This document shows positions 43,650 to 52,972 of a stretch of 64,000 nt of DNA, in pieces. Origin of the DNA: JAIQFF01 sp963788505. Its GTDB lineage: Bacteria > Acidobacteriota > Terriglobia > Terriglobales > Acidobacteriaceae. The stretch lies in contig CAWBGY010000014.1 of the NCBI GenBank assembly GCA_963788505.1, positions 186,001-250,000 of the forward strand, given 5' to 3'. A program made the translations under genes and the position numbers. How positions within the stretch are numbered: position 1 is the stretch's first letter; the number at the start of each line of letters is the position of its first letter. The notes under the pieces were generated by a model. It did not search any database, had not been told where the DNA came from, and was given only the letters and a program-made list of their open reading frames with translations.

Positions 43650-44783
43650 TCATCTTAGCTTTAGTGTGGTCAGGGCCAACAGGGCAAAGACCAGGGACCC
43701 GATCCAGAAACGCACGATAATTTTTGATTCCGACCAGCCCAGCAGTTCGAAATGATGGTGCAGGGGCGCCATCTTGAAAATGCGTTTCTTGCGCAGTTTG
43801 TAGGACGCCACCTGAAGAATTACGGACACGGCCTCGATCACGAAGATGCCGCCGATGAAAGGCAGCAGCAGCTCCTGTTTGATCATCACGGCAACCGTGC
43901 CGATGGCGCCGCCCAGGGCCAGAGATCCCACGTCCCCCATAAAGACTTCGGCGGGATGGGCGTTGTACCAGAGGAACCCGATGGCCGCGCCCACCATGGC
44001 TCCGCAAAAAATCGTCAGTTCGCCCGCCAGCGGCATGCGCTGCAGTTCAAGATACTGCGCGAAAGTTGCGTGGCCGCTGACGTAAGTCAGCACGGCCAGC
44101 GCGCCGGCCGCGATGACCGTGCATCCGATAGCGAGACCGTCCAGGCCGTCGGTAAGATTCACGGCGTTGCTCGATCCCACAATCATAAACACCACAAAGG
44201 CGACAAACGGAAGAAACGCCAGCGGCCAAAGGGCAGGATTGCCGACCAGTTTCTCGATCACCAGATCGGGGTGAAACTGCTTGATAAAAGGCACCATCAG
44301 CTTGGTGGAGTATTCGCCCCGGGTTTGCAGGGCGATCAGGGCGACGGCGATCAGGGTGCTCACCGCAATCTGCAAGCCCAGCTTCGCTTTCGACGTAAGG
44401 CCCAGGTTTCGCCGGTTCACCACTTTGATGTAGTCGTCGGCAAAACCAATGGCGGCAAAGGCGCAGGTGGAAAACACCGCGATCCAGACGAAAGGGTTGC
44501 TCAGGTCGGCCCATAACAGAGTCGGCACAACGATGGAAATGGCGATCAGCAGACCGCCCATGGTGGGAGTGCCCGCCTTCTTCTGATGCGCCTTGGGCCC
44601 TTCTTCGCGGATGAACTGGCCGATTTGAAATTCGCGCAGACGGTTGATGACAATGGGGCCGACGATGAGCGCCGTGAAAAGCGCGGTGAGGCTGGCAAAT
44701 GCTGTACGAAACGTCAAATAGCGAAAAATGCGGAACGGCGGAAAGTAGTGGAACAGCTTCAGGTACAGCAGCCAGTAGAGCAA
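43650..44783 (-). CDS. mraY: Phospho-N-acetylmuramoyl-pentapeptide transferase
   Basis: 377 residues with about ten membrane helices. It makes lipid I from UDP-MurNAc-pentapeptide and undecaprenyl phosphate. TPTMGGLL near residue 73, FADDYIKVVNRRNLGL (catalytic Asp pair), NLTDGLDGLA and MGDVGSLALGG are the family's cytoplasmic-loop motifs, and PLHHHFELLGWSE is near the end. It is flanked by 7-bp-unit repeats on both sides. Confidence 0.96.
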   Translation of the reverse strand: MLYWLLYLKLFHYFPPFRIFRYLTFRTAFASLTALFTALIVGPIVINRLREFQIGQFIREEGPKAHQKKAGTPTMGGLLIAISIVVPTLLWADLSNPFVWIAVFSTCAFAAIGFADDYIKVVNRRNLGLTSKAKLGLQIAVSTLIAVALIALQTRGEYSTKLMVPFIKQFHPDLVIEKLVGNPALWPLAFLPFVAFVVFMIVGSSNAVNLTDGLDGLAIGCTVIAAGALAVLTYVSGHATFAQYLELQRMPLAGELTIFCGAMVGAAIGFLWYNAHPAEVFMGDVGSLALGGAIGTVAVMIKQELLLPFIGGIFVIEAVSVILQVASYKLRKKRIFKMAPLHHHFELLGWSESKIIVRFWIGSLVFALLALTTLKLR

Positions 44784-44793
44784 TCAGCCTCCG

Positions 44794-44905
44794 TTCAGTC
44801 GTCAGTCTTCAGTCTTCAGTCGTCAGCCGTCAAACAGCAATCGTCAGGAACGGTCGTCCGCAGTCCCGGATTTGCTGACGACTGACGACTGACGACTGAC
44901 GACTG
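44794..44905. repeat. Inverted 7-bp-unit array (GTCAGTC family) overlapping the murF 3' end
   Basis: Left arm 44794-44835 with six TTCAGTC/GTCAGTC units; right arm 44874-44905 with GACTGAC units. On the minus strand the right arm is read as the end of murF. Confidence 0.9.
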
Positions 44906-46253
44906 TTTCCAAAGCTCGTTCCAATTTCACCCCCCTCGACGCTTTCAGCAGCACCACGTCGCCGTCGCGGGTTTCGCGGGCCAGCCACTCGCCGGCTTCT
45001 TCGGGCGTAGCGACGAATTCCGCCTTGATCCCGGCGTCGCCCGCGGCCTCGACCATTGGCCGGGCCAAGCCGCGCACTCCAAGCAGTATGTCGATTCCCT
45101 TTTCCGCCATGTGACGGCCGGAGCGGCGATGCAGTTCTTCGCCTGACGGGCCCAGTTCCAGCATCTCGCCGGCGACCACAATGCGGCGTTTCGCGGGCAT
45201 CGCAGCCAGCGTGTCTACCATTGCGTCCAGGGCCGTTGGATTGGAATTGTAACAATCGTTGATGATCGTGATGTTGCCCACTTGGACGACCGCCCCCCGT
45301 TTATCCGCGGGGGCCAGAGTCCTCAGGGCATCCACCGCTTGTGAAGGACTGAGGCCTCGTTCCATTCCTGTAGCAACCGCGGCCAAGGCGTTGTAGATGT
45401 TGTGCTTGCCTACCAGAGACAGGACCGCCGGTTCGCGGCAACCACCGGCCACAACATCGAAAACCGAGCCGGCGGCGCCGCGTGATTCGATATTTTCCGC
45501 TCGGACGTCGGCCGATGGATGAAAACCATAGCACACCACCTTGCCGTGAAAGTCGCGGCCGAATTGAGAAACGTACTCGTCGTCGGCGTTGAGGATCGCG
45601 GTCCCCCAGGCGGGCAGAGACTCAATCAGTTCGTATTTCGCGTGCGCAATTTCCGCCACCGACTTGAAGAATTCCAGGTGGACCGGGGCCACGTTGGTGA
45701 CCACGCCGATTTCCGGCTGCGCGATTTTGGCCAGCGCGGCAATCTCTCCCCGGTGCGACATGCCCATCTCGATGACGGCGGCCTCGTGTTCGGGCTCGAT
45801 TTTCAGCAGCATCAGCGGCAGTCCGAAATGATTGTTGAAGTTGCCTTCCGACTTGAGCACTCGAAAGCGGGAAGAAAGGACATGAGCAATCGCTTCTTTC
45901 GTGGTGGTTTTGCCGGTCGATCCGGTCACCCCGATCAGCGGTTTGGCCCACAACCGGCGCACGGCGGCGCCCAGGGTTTGCAAAGCGACCAGAGTATCGG
46001 GAACCGCCAGCAGCCCGGTCTTCACCGCATAGCGCGCCAACTGGTCCTTGCGGACAACCGCAGCCACGGCCCCCTTTTCGAGCGCCTGCCGGACAAAATC
46101 GTGGCCATCCATGCGCTCGCCCTTGACCGCGAAAAATAGCTCGCCGGGCTGGATGGTGCGCGAGTCAATCGAATAGGCCTGGGCGATCGCCTTGTGATCG
46201 AACTCGCCGGTGGCCGAAAGGAATTCGGCGACCCTTGAAAGTGGGAGTTTCAT
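44844..46253 (-). CDS. murF: UDP-MurNAc-tripeptide--D-alanyl-D-alanine ligase, with a repeat-encoded tail
   Basis: 469 residues from ATG 46253, which overlaps the murE stop as ATGA. It adds D-Ala-D-Ala to UDP-MurNAc-tripeptide. ATP loop GVTGSTGKTTTKEAIAHVL, SEGNFNNHFGLPL and INDCYNSNPTALDAM are MurF signatures. The family core ends near VKLERALE. The last 21 residues (starting TVVSRQSSVV) are translated from the 7-bp array and its centre, and resemble the tail of TrpA in this window. Confidence 0.95.
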   Translation of the reverse strand: MKLPLSRVAEFLSATGEFDHKAIAQAYSIDSRTIQPGELFFAVKGERMDGHDFVRQALEKGAVAAVVRKDQLARYAVKTGLLAVPDTLVALQTLGAAVRRLWAKPLIGVTGSTGKTTTKEAIAHVLSSRFRVLKSEGNFNNHFGLPLMLLKIEPEHEAAVIEMGMSHRGEIAALAKIAQPEIGVVTNVAPVHLEFFKSVAEIAHAKYELIESLPAWGTAILNADDEYVSQFGRDFHGKVVCYGFHPSADVRAENIESRGAAGSVFDVVAGGCREPAVLSLVGKHNIYNALAAVATGMERGLSPSQAVDALRTLAPADKRGAVVQVGNITIINDCYNSNPTALDAMVDTLAAMPAKRRIVVAGEMLELGPSGEELHRRSGRHMAEKGIDILLGVRGLARPMVEAAGDAGIKAEFVATPEEAGEWLARETRDGDVVLLKASRGVKLERALETVVSRQSSVVSKSGTADDRS

Positions 46254-47773
46254 GCACGTTTTCCGGCGGCCGCGTTGGACGACTTGCAATCGTATCCGGC
46301 ATCGCGCAAAACTTTCTGCGCGACTTCTACATCGTCAAAAGGCGTTGAGCCGTCACGCGTAACCTGCACTTTTTCGTGGCCCTTGCCGGCGATAAGCACA
46401 ATGTCTCCTGGATTCGCCTCACGGACAGCCAGCATGATGGCGGCTTTGCGGTCCGGTTCTGTCCGGTATTTCGTGCCCGAGCGTTGCAATCCCACCAGGG
46501 CGTCATTGATGATGGCGAGTGGATCTTCGCTGCGCGGGTTGTCCGAGGTCAAGATTACGAAATCGCTGCCCCGTCCGGCAGCCTCGCCCATCAGCGGACG
46601 TTTGGCGCGGTCGCGATCGCCGCCACAGCCGAAAACCGTGATCACCTTGGCCTTCTGGCCTGCTTGCTGAACGAATTCCCGCGCCAGCGCAGTCAGATTT
46701 CGCAAAGCGTCGTCGGTGTGGGCATAGTCGACCACCACGGTGAAGGGCTGTTGGCAGTCCACCCGTTCGAAGCGGCCGGGTACGCGGGCGAGGCCCGCGA
46801 CTCCTTGCGCAATCGACTCAGCCGCGCAGTTCCGCGAATACGCCGCACCCGCCGCCGCCAGAATGTTGTACACATTCACTTTCCCGATGAGCGGGGAAAA
46901 CAGTGGAATGGTTTCCTTCGGTGTGATCAGATCAAATCTGGTTCCGCGCGGGCTGATTTCGATTTTCTCGCCGTGGAAATCACCCTTGGCCAGTCCGTAG
47001 GTCAATACTTCGGAACTGCGCTTCCTGCTGACCTTTACCAGCTTCTGGCCATACTCGTCGTCGGCGTTAAGCACGGCGGCGCGGGGCGCCTCGGTGCCGC
47101 AGCCTTCGAACAAGACCTGTTTGGAGGCAAAATAATCTTCCATGGTGCGGTGATAGTCGAGGTGGTCGCGGGTCAGGTTGGTGAAAACCGCAACATCGAA
47201 CGGAATTCCGTAAACCCGCTGCTGCTCGAGCGCGTGCGAGGAAACTTCCATCACGGCTTCAGTTGCGCCCTGGCCGAGGGCCTGGTTCAGAATGCGATTC
47301 AGCTCCAGCGCTTCGGGAGTGGTGTGCGGCGCGGGCAGAGTTTTACCTGCGACGTGATACTCGATCGTCCCAATCAGCGCGCTCTTGCGACCGGCCACGG
47401 TGAGGATCGATTCCAGCACAAATGCAGTCGTGCTTTTTCCGTTTGTGCCGGTGATGCCGGTGATGGCCAGTCGCTCGGCTGGCTTCTTGTAAAAGTTGGC
47501 GCTCAGCCGGGCCAGCGCCCGGCGTCCGTGGGGCACTTGCGCCCAGGCTACGTCGGGGCGAGGTTTCTCGGTCGCGGAGTCGGTAACAATAGCGACGGCA
47601 CCGGCGGAGATCGCCTGGTCAATGAATTTGTTCCCATCGCTCGATTCGCCCTGCATGGCGACGAAAGCGTCACCCGGCTTGATCCGGCGCGAGTCATATT
47701 CCAGGCCCCCGATGCCGGGGTTGCCGCGTTGGGAGAGCACTTCCGCGCCGTACAGGAGTTCCAGGAAGGTCAT
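46250..47773 (-). CDS. murE: UDP-MurNAc-tripeptide synthetase, meso-diaminopimelate-adding
   Basis: 507 residues from ATG 47773 (the frame is open to 47809, but MTFLELLYGAEVL is the usual start region). ATP loop ITGTNGKSTTAFVLESIL, SSHALEQQRVYGI, TRDHLDYH and YAHTDDALRN. The DNPRSEDP motif marks the meso-DAP-specific enzymes, so peptidoglycan is likely of the Gram-negative DAP type. It overlaps murF by four bases. A REPIN-like element separates it from ftsI. Confidence 0.96.
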   Translation of the reverse strand: MTFLELLYGAEVLSQRGNPGIGGLEYDSRRIKPGDAFVAMQGESSDGNKFIDQAISAGAVAIVTDSATEKPRPDVAWAQVPHGRRALARLSANFYKKPAERLAITGITGTNGKSTTAFVLESILTVAGRKSALIGTIEYHVAGKTLPAPHTTPEALELNRILNQALGQGATEAVMEVSSHALEQQRVYGIPFDVAVFTNLTRDHLDYHRTMEDYFASKQVLFEGCGTEAPRAAVLNADDEYGQKLVKVSRKRSSEVLTYGLAKGDFHGEKIEISPRGTRFDLITPKETIPLFSPLIGKVNVYNILAAAGAAYSRNCAAESIAQGVAGLARVPGRFERVDCQQPFTVVVDYAHTDDALRNLTALAREFVQQAGQKAKVITVFGCGGDRDRAKRPLMGEAAGRGSDFVILTSDNPRSEDPLAIINDALVGLQRSGTKYRTEPDRKAAIMLAVREANPGDIVLIAGKGHEKVQVTRDGSTPFDDVEVAQKVLRDAGYDCKSSNAAAGKRA

Positions 47774-47810
47774 TGCCTTGGATTCTATTGCACTCGTGCT
47801 GCGAATCAAG

Positions 47811-48145
47811 TGTCATCCTGAGCGCCGAGGACTCTCCGTAGGACGGTCACCAGCGCCGATGTCATCCTGAGGAGTAAAGCCCTTCGCTTCGCGAAGGGCT
47901 TGCGACGAAGGACCTATGCATTGCTGCTTTCATCGCTCCAATCGCGCAGGAAGTTTAACCGGCGAGAAATGCATGGGTCCTTCGCTTGCTTCCTCCCGCT
48001 TCGCGAAGGGCTGGCGACGAAGGACCTATGCATTGCTGCTTTCATCGCTCCAATCGCGCAGGAAGTTTAGCCGGCGAGAAATGCATGGGTCCTTCGCTTG
48101 CTTCCCTCCCGCTTCGCGGGACGGAAGGCCGCGCTCAGGATGACA
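47811..48145. repeat. Expanded REPIN-like element with two ~97-bp internal direct repeats (family B)
   Basis: It begins TGTCATCCTGAGCG and ends CGCTCAGGATGACA. Inside, a segment with GAAGGACCTATGCATTGC and its downstream sequence occurs twice in tandem. It lies 26 bp past the ftsI stop and just upstream of murE. Confidence 0.85.
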
Positions 48146-48171
48146 TGTGTGTGGTGATTACCACGACAGAG

Positions 48172-50370
48172 CTACCGTCCAAACTTCACCGTCACTTGCG
48201 ATCCGGACGCTACGTGGGAACCGGGCGGGGGTGACTGCTCCCGGGCCAGGCCGTCGCCGATCGCGTCCAGATCCAGCCCGCCTTCCTGGGCCATTTCGAT
48301 TGCGGCCCTGACGCTCTTGCCCAGAAACGATGGAACCACGATTCCGCCCTGCTCCACATCCAACACCACCATGCCGCTGGATGGAAGGCGTGGAGGAGGT
48401 GGCGTTTCTCCAGTTCTGGGCTCTGCCATCGCAATCTGCTTTTGCGATGGAACTGGCGGCGCGGCCTCTTCCTGCTGTCGCAAAGCTGCGGGCACGACCA
48501 CGCTGGCGGCCACGTCTGGCGTAGGCTTCGCGGAAGCGCTGGCCGGCGGGGGACCTGAGTCTGATGACGGAAGATCGGCCGCCTCCAGGGTGTCCCCGAG
48601 GCGGTCCGGTGATCCTTCTTCCACGTCCTGGTTCTGCACGCGTCGCTCGGCCAGCAGGACCTGGCGGCTGGCTGGCAGTTCGACGTCGTGAGGAGTGTGC
48701 AGATATTCCAGAACCTGCTGCGTGATCCGTTGGAACACGGGCGCGGAAACTTGTCCGCCCTGATGCAAACCCTCCGCGGAGTCAAGAATTACCGCCACCG
48801 TGATAACCGGGTTATTGATTGGAGCAAAGCCGGCGAACGACGCCACGTACTTGGTATGCGAATACGCGTGCGTCGCAGGATCGACTTTCTGGGCGGTGCC
48901 GGTTTTTCCCGCCGAGCTGTAACCTTCAAGAATCGCCTTCCTGCCGGTGCCGTGCAGGACCACGCCTTGCATCATCTGCTTCATCTGGGCCGCGGTCATC
49001 GGGGATATGACTCGTCGTTGGACTCCGGGATGAAACGCGACCAATTGGGGAGCACCCTGCGGCGCGGTAGTTCCGGCGACGATCCGGGGAGCAGTCCAGA
49101 TTCCGTCATTGGCGATGGTGGAAATCATGGCCGCCAACTGCAGCGGAGTGATACCGATCTCCTGCCCCATGGAAATCGCCGCGATCGATACTTTTGACCA
49201 GCGATTCACCGGCTTGGTCAAACCGCGAGTTTCGGCCGGCAATTCAACGCCGGTTTGCTGCCCGAAGCCGAAGGCTCGAATGTACTTGTAGAACCGATCT
49301 TCTCCCAGGCGCAATGCGATCTTGATCGCGCCCACGTCGCTCGATTCGGCCAGAACGTTCGCGACCGTAAGCAGCCCATGCGGTCTGCTGTCGCGAATCC
49401 GCATGCCATTGATGACGATGGACCCCATCTGGCAGTCAAACACTTCGTCGGGGCGGGTCAGTTTTTCTTCCAGTGCTGCTGCGATCGTCACCAGCTTGAA
49501 GGTGGATCCCGGCTCGTAGACATCGCTGACGGCATGGTCTTTTAATCTTTTTGGTGTGATGTCGCGAGCCAGGTTGGGATTGAAGGTGGGCCGATTGGCC
49601 AGCGCCAGAATTTCTCCGGTCTTTGGGTTCTCCACTACGACCGTGCCCGACTCGGCATGGGTCTGCTGCATCGCTGTTTCCAGCTCGCGTTCCGCGATGT
49701 ACTGAATTTTCTCGTCGATCGTCAGAACCACGTTCTCGCCGGGATCGGGCTGCTTTTCGACGCTGCCGAACCACTTGCGGCGGGCGTCGACCGAGATCAG
49801 CATGCGGCCGGGCTTGCCGCGCAGGTCGTCATCGTCCTCGCGTTCGATGCCGCTGAGGCCTTCGTCGTCCATGCCGACGTAGCCGAGCACCTGCGCCGCC
49901 AGTTCACGCTTGGGATAGAAGCGCTTGGATTCTTTCTGGAAGTAGATGCCGCGCAGGTTCATGGCCCGGATGCGGTCGGCGGTGTCGGCGTCGGCCTTGC
50001 GCGCCACCCAGCAAAAGGTGCGGGCAGCTTTGCACTTGGCCAGCAGTTCCCGAGGATCGGCCTTCGTGATGCGTGCGACCAGTGACATGGTTCCCGCCAG
50101 GTCAGGAATGTCGGCGGGCACCGCGAATACGGAATCTACCGCAATGGACATTGCCAGTTCACGGCCGGCACGGTCGTAGATGATTCCCCGTTTGGCCGCA
50201 ACTTCCGTGGTGCGTTGCTGCTGGCGTTGGGCCCTCTGCTCGAAGTCGCCGTAACAAAAGATTTGCAGGTAAATCAGGCGCAGGCAGATGGCGCCGGCCC
50301 AGAACACCAGGATTGCGCCCAGGATGTAGAGTCGCTTATTCGCGCTGTTACGGGGTGTGCTCGTAGCCAC
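48172..50370 (-). CDS. ftsI: Division-specific penicillin-binding protein FtsI (PBP3/PBP2B type) with PASTA domain
   Basis: 732 residues. One N-terminal membrane helix (about 12-32), a pedestal/dimerisation domain with RGIIYDRAGRELA, then the transpeptidase domain with the three active-site motifs: STFK in YEPGSTFKL, SSD in LAESSDVG and KTG in SAGKTGTAQK. After a low-complexity Pro/Ala/Ser linker (about 590-665) a single PASTA domain ends the protein (VPSFLGKSVRAAIEMAQEGGL). PASTA on FtsI is common in Gram-positives and some other phyla but absent in E. coli. It cross-links septal peptidoglycan with FtsW. Confidence 0.95.
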   Translation of the reverse strand: MATSTPRNSANKRLYILGAILVFWAGAICLRLIYLQIFCYGDFEQRAQRQQQRTTEVAAKRGIIYDRAGRELAMSIAVDSVFAVPADIPDLAGTMSLVARITKADPRELLAKCKAARTFCWVARKADADTADRIRAMNLRGIYFQKESKRFYPKRELAAQVLGYVGMDDEGLSGIEREDDDDLRGKPGRMLISVDARRKWFGSVEKQPDPGENVVLTIDEKIQYIAERELETAMQQTHAESGTVVVENPKTGEILALANRPTFNPNLARDITPKRLKDHAVSDVYEPGSTFKLVTIAAALEEKLTRPDEVFDCQMGSIVINGMRIRDSRPHGLLTVANVLAESSDVGAIKIALRLGEDRFYKYIRAFGFGQQTGVELPAETRGLTKPVNRWSKVSIAAISMGQEIGITPLQLAAMISTIANDGIWTAPRIVAGTTAPQGAPQLVAFHPGVQRRVISPMTAAQMKQMMQGVVLHGTGRKAILEGYSSAGKTGTAQKVDPATHAYSHTKYVASFAGFAPINNPVITVAVILDSAEGLHQGGQVSAPVFQRITQQVLEYLHTPHDVELPASRQVLLAERRVQNQDVEEGSPDRLGDTLEAADLPSSDSGPPPASASAKPTPDVAASVVVPAALRQQEEAAPPVPSQKQIAMAEPRTGETPPPPRLPSSGMVVLDVEQGGIVVPSFLGKSVRAAIEMAQEGGLDLDAIGDGLAREQSPPPGSHVASGSQVTVKFGR

Positions 50371-50488
50371 GGTTGTCCAGGCCCCTTAGACAAACATGGC
50401 GGCCCACCATGCGGGAGCCGCCAAACCACATGTAGCGCCGCCGTCGCGCCCGCCTATCGGGCCGGCCGGAGGTTGGCGCTGCATTTTC

Positions 50489-50944
50489 CTATCGTGCCGA
50501 AACCCCGGAAAGCGGAGTCACGCTGGCCAGCACCGGCGTTGCGGCGTCCGGTAAAACTGTATCCATATGCATCACCTGGCCGGCCTGCGGGGATTGCAGT
50601 CCCAGCTTGCGCGCCAGGGTGTCAATGCGCTCGGGGTCGCGCAGCGAGGCTTCTTCCAGGCGCAGGGCCCGGTTCACCTCCGCCAGGCCGTCGCGCTGCA
50701 CGCGCAGAGTTTCGATCTTGTAGCCGTACTCGATGGCTTTGAAATGCTGCCAGGCAAAAGTCATCACCAGCAGAAACAGGCAACCCAGGGCAACTCCAAA
50801 TTGTCTCATCTCGCGGCTGCGCTGTGGATTCTCCACTTTGACCAGGCGCGAATTGTCGATGGACTTGGCAAAATAGACCTCCGGAGTCCCGGACCAAGTG
50901 CGTTTACGCCGCATGGTTGGAGCTGCACACTGCGCCGCCGCCAT
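50489..50944 (-). CDS. ftsL: FtsL-like division protein
   Basis: 151 residues, or about 141 if the second Met is used. A cytoplasmic basic N-terminus, one membrane helix (about 50-65: FGVALGCLFLLVMTFAW), then a leucine-zipper-like coiled coil (IETLRVQRDGLAEVNRALRLEEASLRD) and DPERIDTLARKLGL, the FtsL/DivIC pattern. It forms the FtsQ-L-B bridge in the divisome. Assignment rests on topology and on its place between rsmH and ftsI. The start follows directly on the stop of the upstream small gene. A short GC palindrome (about 50432-50470) lies in the gap before ftsI. Confidence 0.88.
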   Translation of the reverse strand: MAAAQCAAPTMRRKRTWSGTPEVYFAKSIDNSRLVKVENPQRSREMRQFGVALGCLFLLVMTFAWQHFKAIEYGYKIETLRVQRDGLAEVNRALRLEEASLRDPERIDTLARKLGLQSPQAGQVMHMDTVLPDAATPVLASVTPLSGVSAR

Positions 50945-51157
50945 TTATGCCACCCCGGCCAGGCTGGATTCGAATTGCGCAACTTCCTGTTGCGCCACCG
51001 CATACCAGTAGGCAAGTTTCTCTTCCTGGGAGCGCAGGTCCTGCAAGCGCCTGTCGGACCGGGCTTCGGTCCGCACTTCGCTCCGGGCTTCAGTTCGCTC
51101 CACCGTGGCTATTAATTCGTCGATCAGGGTTCCTGTGTACGTCGTTCCTCGGTACAT
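50945..51157 (-). CDS. Small protein between rsmH and ftsL
   Basis: 70 residues from ATG 51157 (an in-frame ATG at 51199 is the alternative). Mostly helical and charged (LIDELIATVERTEARSEVRTEARSD, then EEKLAYWYAVAQQEVAQFESSL). No membrane segment. The stop TAA is directly followed by the ftsL ATG, so translation is coupled. Not a family I recognise; its position suggests a lineage-specific dcw component. Confidence 0.65.
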   Translation of the reverse strand: MYRGTTYTGTLIDELIATVERTEARSEVRTEARSDRRLQDLRSQEEKLAYWYAVAQQEVAQFESSLAGVA

Positions 51158-51343
51158 CTGTGGCCTCCGTTCTACCTTCCCATCTCTCCGGGACGGCACC
51201 GAAGAAGGTAGAGAGTTGTGTTTCGCCCTTTGTTGTGAGAGGCGATGCCGTCCCGGATCTTTTATCCCGGTTCATCCGTCAACGGCTGCACCGGGTCCCT
51301 GGCTGGTTTTCCAGGGATAAACTTGTAACGCCACAAACCATGT

Positions 51344-51390
51344 GGGGACGGGTCTCTGACCCGTCCAGGCGGGTCGAAGACCCGCCTCGC
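51344..51390. repeat. Short double hairpin past the rsmH stop
   Basis: GGACGGGTCTCTGACCCGTCC and GGCGGGTCGAAGACCCGCC are two adjacent perfect hairpins, one base from the rsmH stop codon. They could attenuate or end transcription between rsmH and the small gene. Confidence 0.75.
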
Positions 51391-51391
51391 C

Positions 51392-52327
51392 TTAAATTCT
51401 TTCCGCCGCTCGCATCTTGGCGCTGCGTGCCCGCGGATTGCGATCAATTTCTTCTTCCCCGGCGGTGACTGGCTTTTTCGTCAGCACCTGGTAGTGACCC
51501 TGCTTCACGCCTTCGCGGAAGGCATCTTTCACGATGCGGTCCTCCAGCGAGTGGAAACTGATGATCACTATCCTTCCGCCCGGTCTAAGCACTTGCGGGG
51601 CAGCCTGCAGCAGCGCCCGCAAGTCGTCTAATTCGTGGTTTACGAAGATTCGAAGAGCTTGAAAGGTCCTTGTCGCGGGATGAATTCTTCTTTCCGCCTG
51701 ATTCATTGGCCGGGCCGCGGCCGATACGACGGCTGCAAGTTCCGCAGTCGTTCGGATTGGCCGCGACCGGACAATGGCTCTGGCGATTCTCCGCGACCTC
51801 CTTTCCTCACCGAATTCGTAAATCAGGTTGGCGAGTGTGACCTCGTCAACCTCATTTACCACTTGTTCGGCGGTGGGCCCGGTTTGCGGATTCATCCGCA
51901 TGTCGAGCGCTCCTTCCGCCTGAAAACTGAAGCCGCGCGAGGGTGTGTCCAACTGCAGACTGCTTACGCCGAGGTCTGCGAGTAGTCCGTCGGCCGATGC
52001 CGGTTCGAACCGCTCTCCGATCTCCGCGAAAGAACCATGCAGCAGACTCACCTCGGGCCATCCCTCCCCCCCGGAAGAAATGAGCCTTACGCGCGCCTCA
52101 TCGAGCGCCGCAGGATCTTTATCGAGCCCAATCAAATGACCCGGTGCGCCGAGGCGTTTTGCGATTTCTAAACTGTGCCCGCCCAGGCCCACCGTGGCGT
52201 CGATATAAGTCCCGCCACGCTTGATAGCTAAAAAGTCGATCGCTTCTTTTAAAAGAACCGGGACATGGCCACTCTTGCTTCCACCATGCCCACCCCGCTC
52301 GGGGGTGTTTGTTAAACCCTCGTCCAC
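51392..52327 (-). CDS. rsmH: 16S rRNA (cytosine-N4)-methyltransferase RsmH (MraW)
   Basis: 311 residues from a GTG start that overlaps the mraZ stop by one base (TAGTG). It methylates C1402 of 16S rRNA. HVPVLLKEAIDFL, the SAM-binding DATVGLGGHS and LIGLDKDPAAL, LADLGVSSLQLD and RGFSFQ..GALDMRM are RsmH-specific, with ISFHSLEDRIVK in the C-terminal half. Second gene of the dcw operon. Confidence 0.96.
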   Translation of the reverse strand: MDEGLTNTPERGGHGGSKSGHVPVLLKEAIDFLAIKRGGTYIDATVGLGGHSLEIAKRLGAPGHLIGLDKDPAALDEARVRLISSGGEGWPEVSLLHGSFAEIGERFEPASADGLLADLGVSSLQLDTPSRGFSFQAEGALDMRMNPQTGPTAEQVVNEVDEVTLANLIYEFGEERRSRRIARAIVRSRPIRTTAELAAVVSAAARPMNQAERRIHPATRTFQALRIFVNHELDDLRALLQAAPQVLRPGGRIVIISFHSLEDRIVKDAFREGVKQGHYQVLTKKPVTAGEEEIDRNPRARSAKMRAAERI

Positions 52328-52767
52328 TAGATGCCCAGATCGTCGAGCGTCTTCTCATCCTCAGGTGTGAACGCTTGCTCCTCGATCTCGCTGCGATACC
52401 CTTCCAGGTTGCGAACTATGAGATGGGTAAGATTGCCGGTCACGGCGACTTCGCCTTTGAGCTGCGCCGCCTCCCGCAATAGCTGCGGCAGCAACAGACG
52501 TCCCTGACCGTCCATCTCGACCATTTGCCCGTAGTAGTTCACCCGGTCCAGAAACTTTTTCTTCGTCGGATTGAAGGTGGAGAGCCCGGCCAGCTTCTGC
52601 TCGATCCGTTCCCATTCCTCGAAGGGATATACTTGGCCAACCTTGCCATCCAGGCTGGTGATGTAAAATTGCGCGTTGTACTTCTCGTCGATCACCCGCT
52701 TGAATTCCGCGGGGACTTTGAGCCGTCCCTTTTCGTCGACGCGGGTTGGGTGATTGCCGCGAAACAT
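52327..52767 (-). CDS. mraZ: Transcriptional regulator MraZ
   Basis: 146 residues with two SpoVT/AbrB-like beta domains, each bearing the DxxGR loop (RVDEKGRLKVPAEF near residue 9 and EMDGQGRLLLPQLL near 88). It binds repeats upstream of its own gene and represses the dcw operon. The Shine-Dalgarno is AAGGGG. It leads the operon, and its predicted operator lies about 180 bp upstream. Confidence 0.95.
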   Translation of the reverse strand: MFRGNHPTRVDEKGRLKVPAEFKRVIDEKYNAQFYITSLDGKVGQVYPFEEWERIEQKLAGLSTFNPTKKKFLDRVNYYGQMVEMDGQGRLLLPQLLREAAQLKGEVAVTGNLTHLIVRNLEGYRSEIEEQAFTPEDEKTLDDLGI

Positions 52768-52927
52768 GTGTTCTGCCCCTTAGGGCGGGAAATCTTTTGA
52801 AAACGAGTGCTGCCACAGCGAGGGAGGTCAAAGCGGCCAAAATGCCGGGTATTTCTGGTTCGTTCGGGCTGTTTTTTGGGGTGTCAGCTACAAAATCCAC
52901 TGGCGCCTCTCAAAGTTCCAACGTTGC

Positions 52928-52972
52928 CCACGACCACTACCGTCTCGGCCACTTTCTACCACATTTGTCCAC
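52928..52972 (-). promoter_or_regulatory. MraZ operator (phased GTGG repeats)
   Basis: On the minus strand GTGG occurs at 52972-52969, 52962-52959 and 52952-52949, exactly 10 bases apart, with two more at 52937 and 52931. MraZ binds short TGGG/GTGG-type direct repeats spaced about one DNA turn. The block starts next to the -10 box, so binding would block RNA polymerase. Confidence 0.75.

Noticed and set aside
46376..47821. 481-codon plus-strand frame opposite murE
   Set aside because: It is a GC-rich antisense shadow of murE with no family features or ribosome-binding site.
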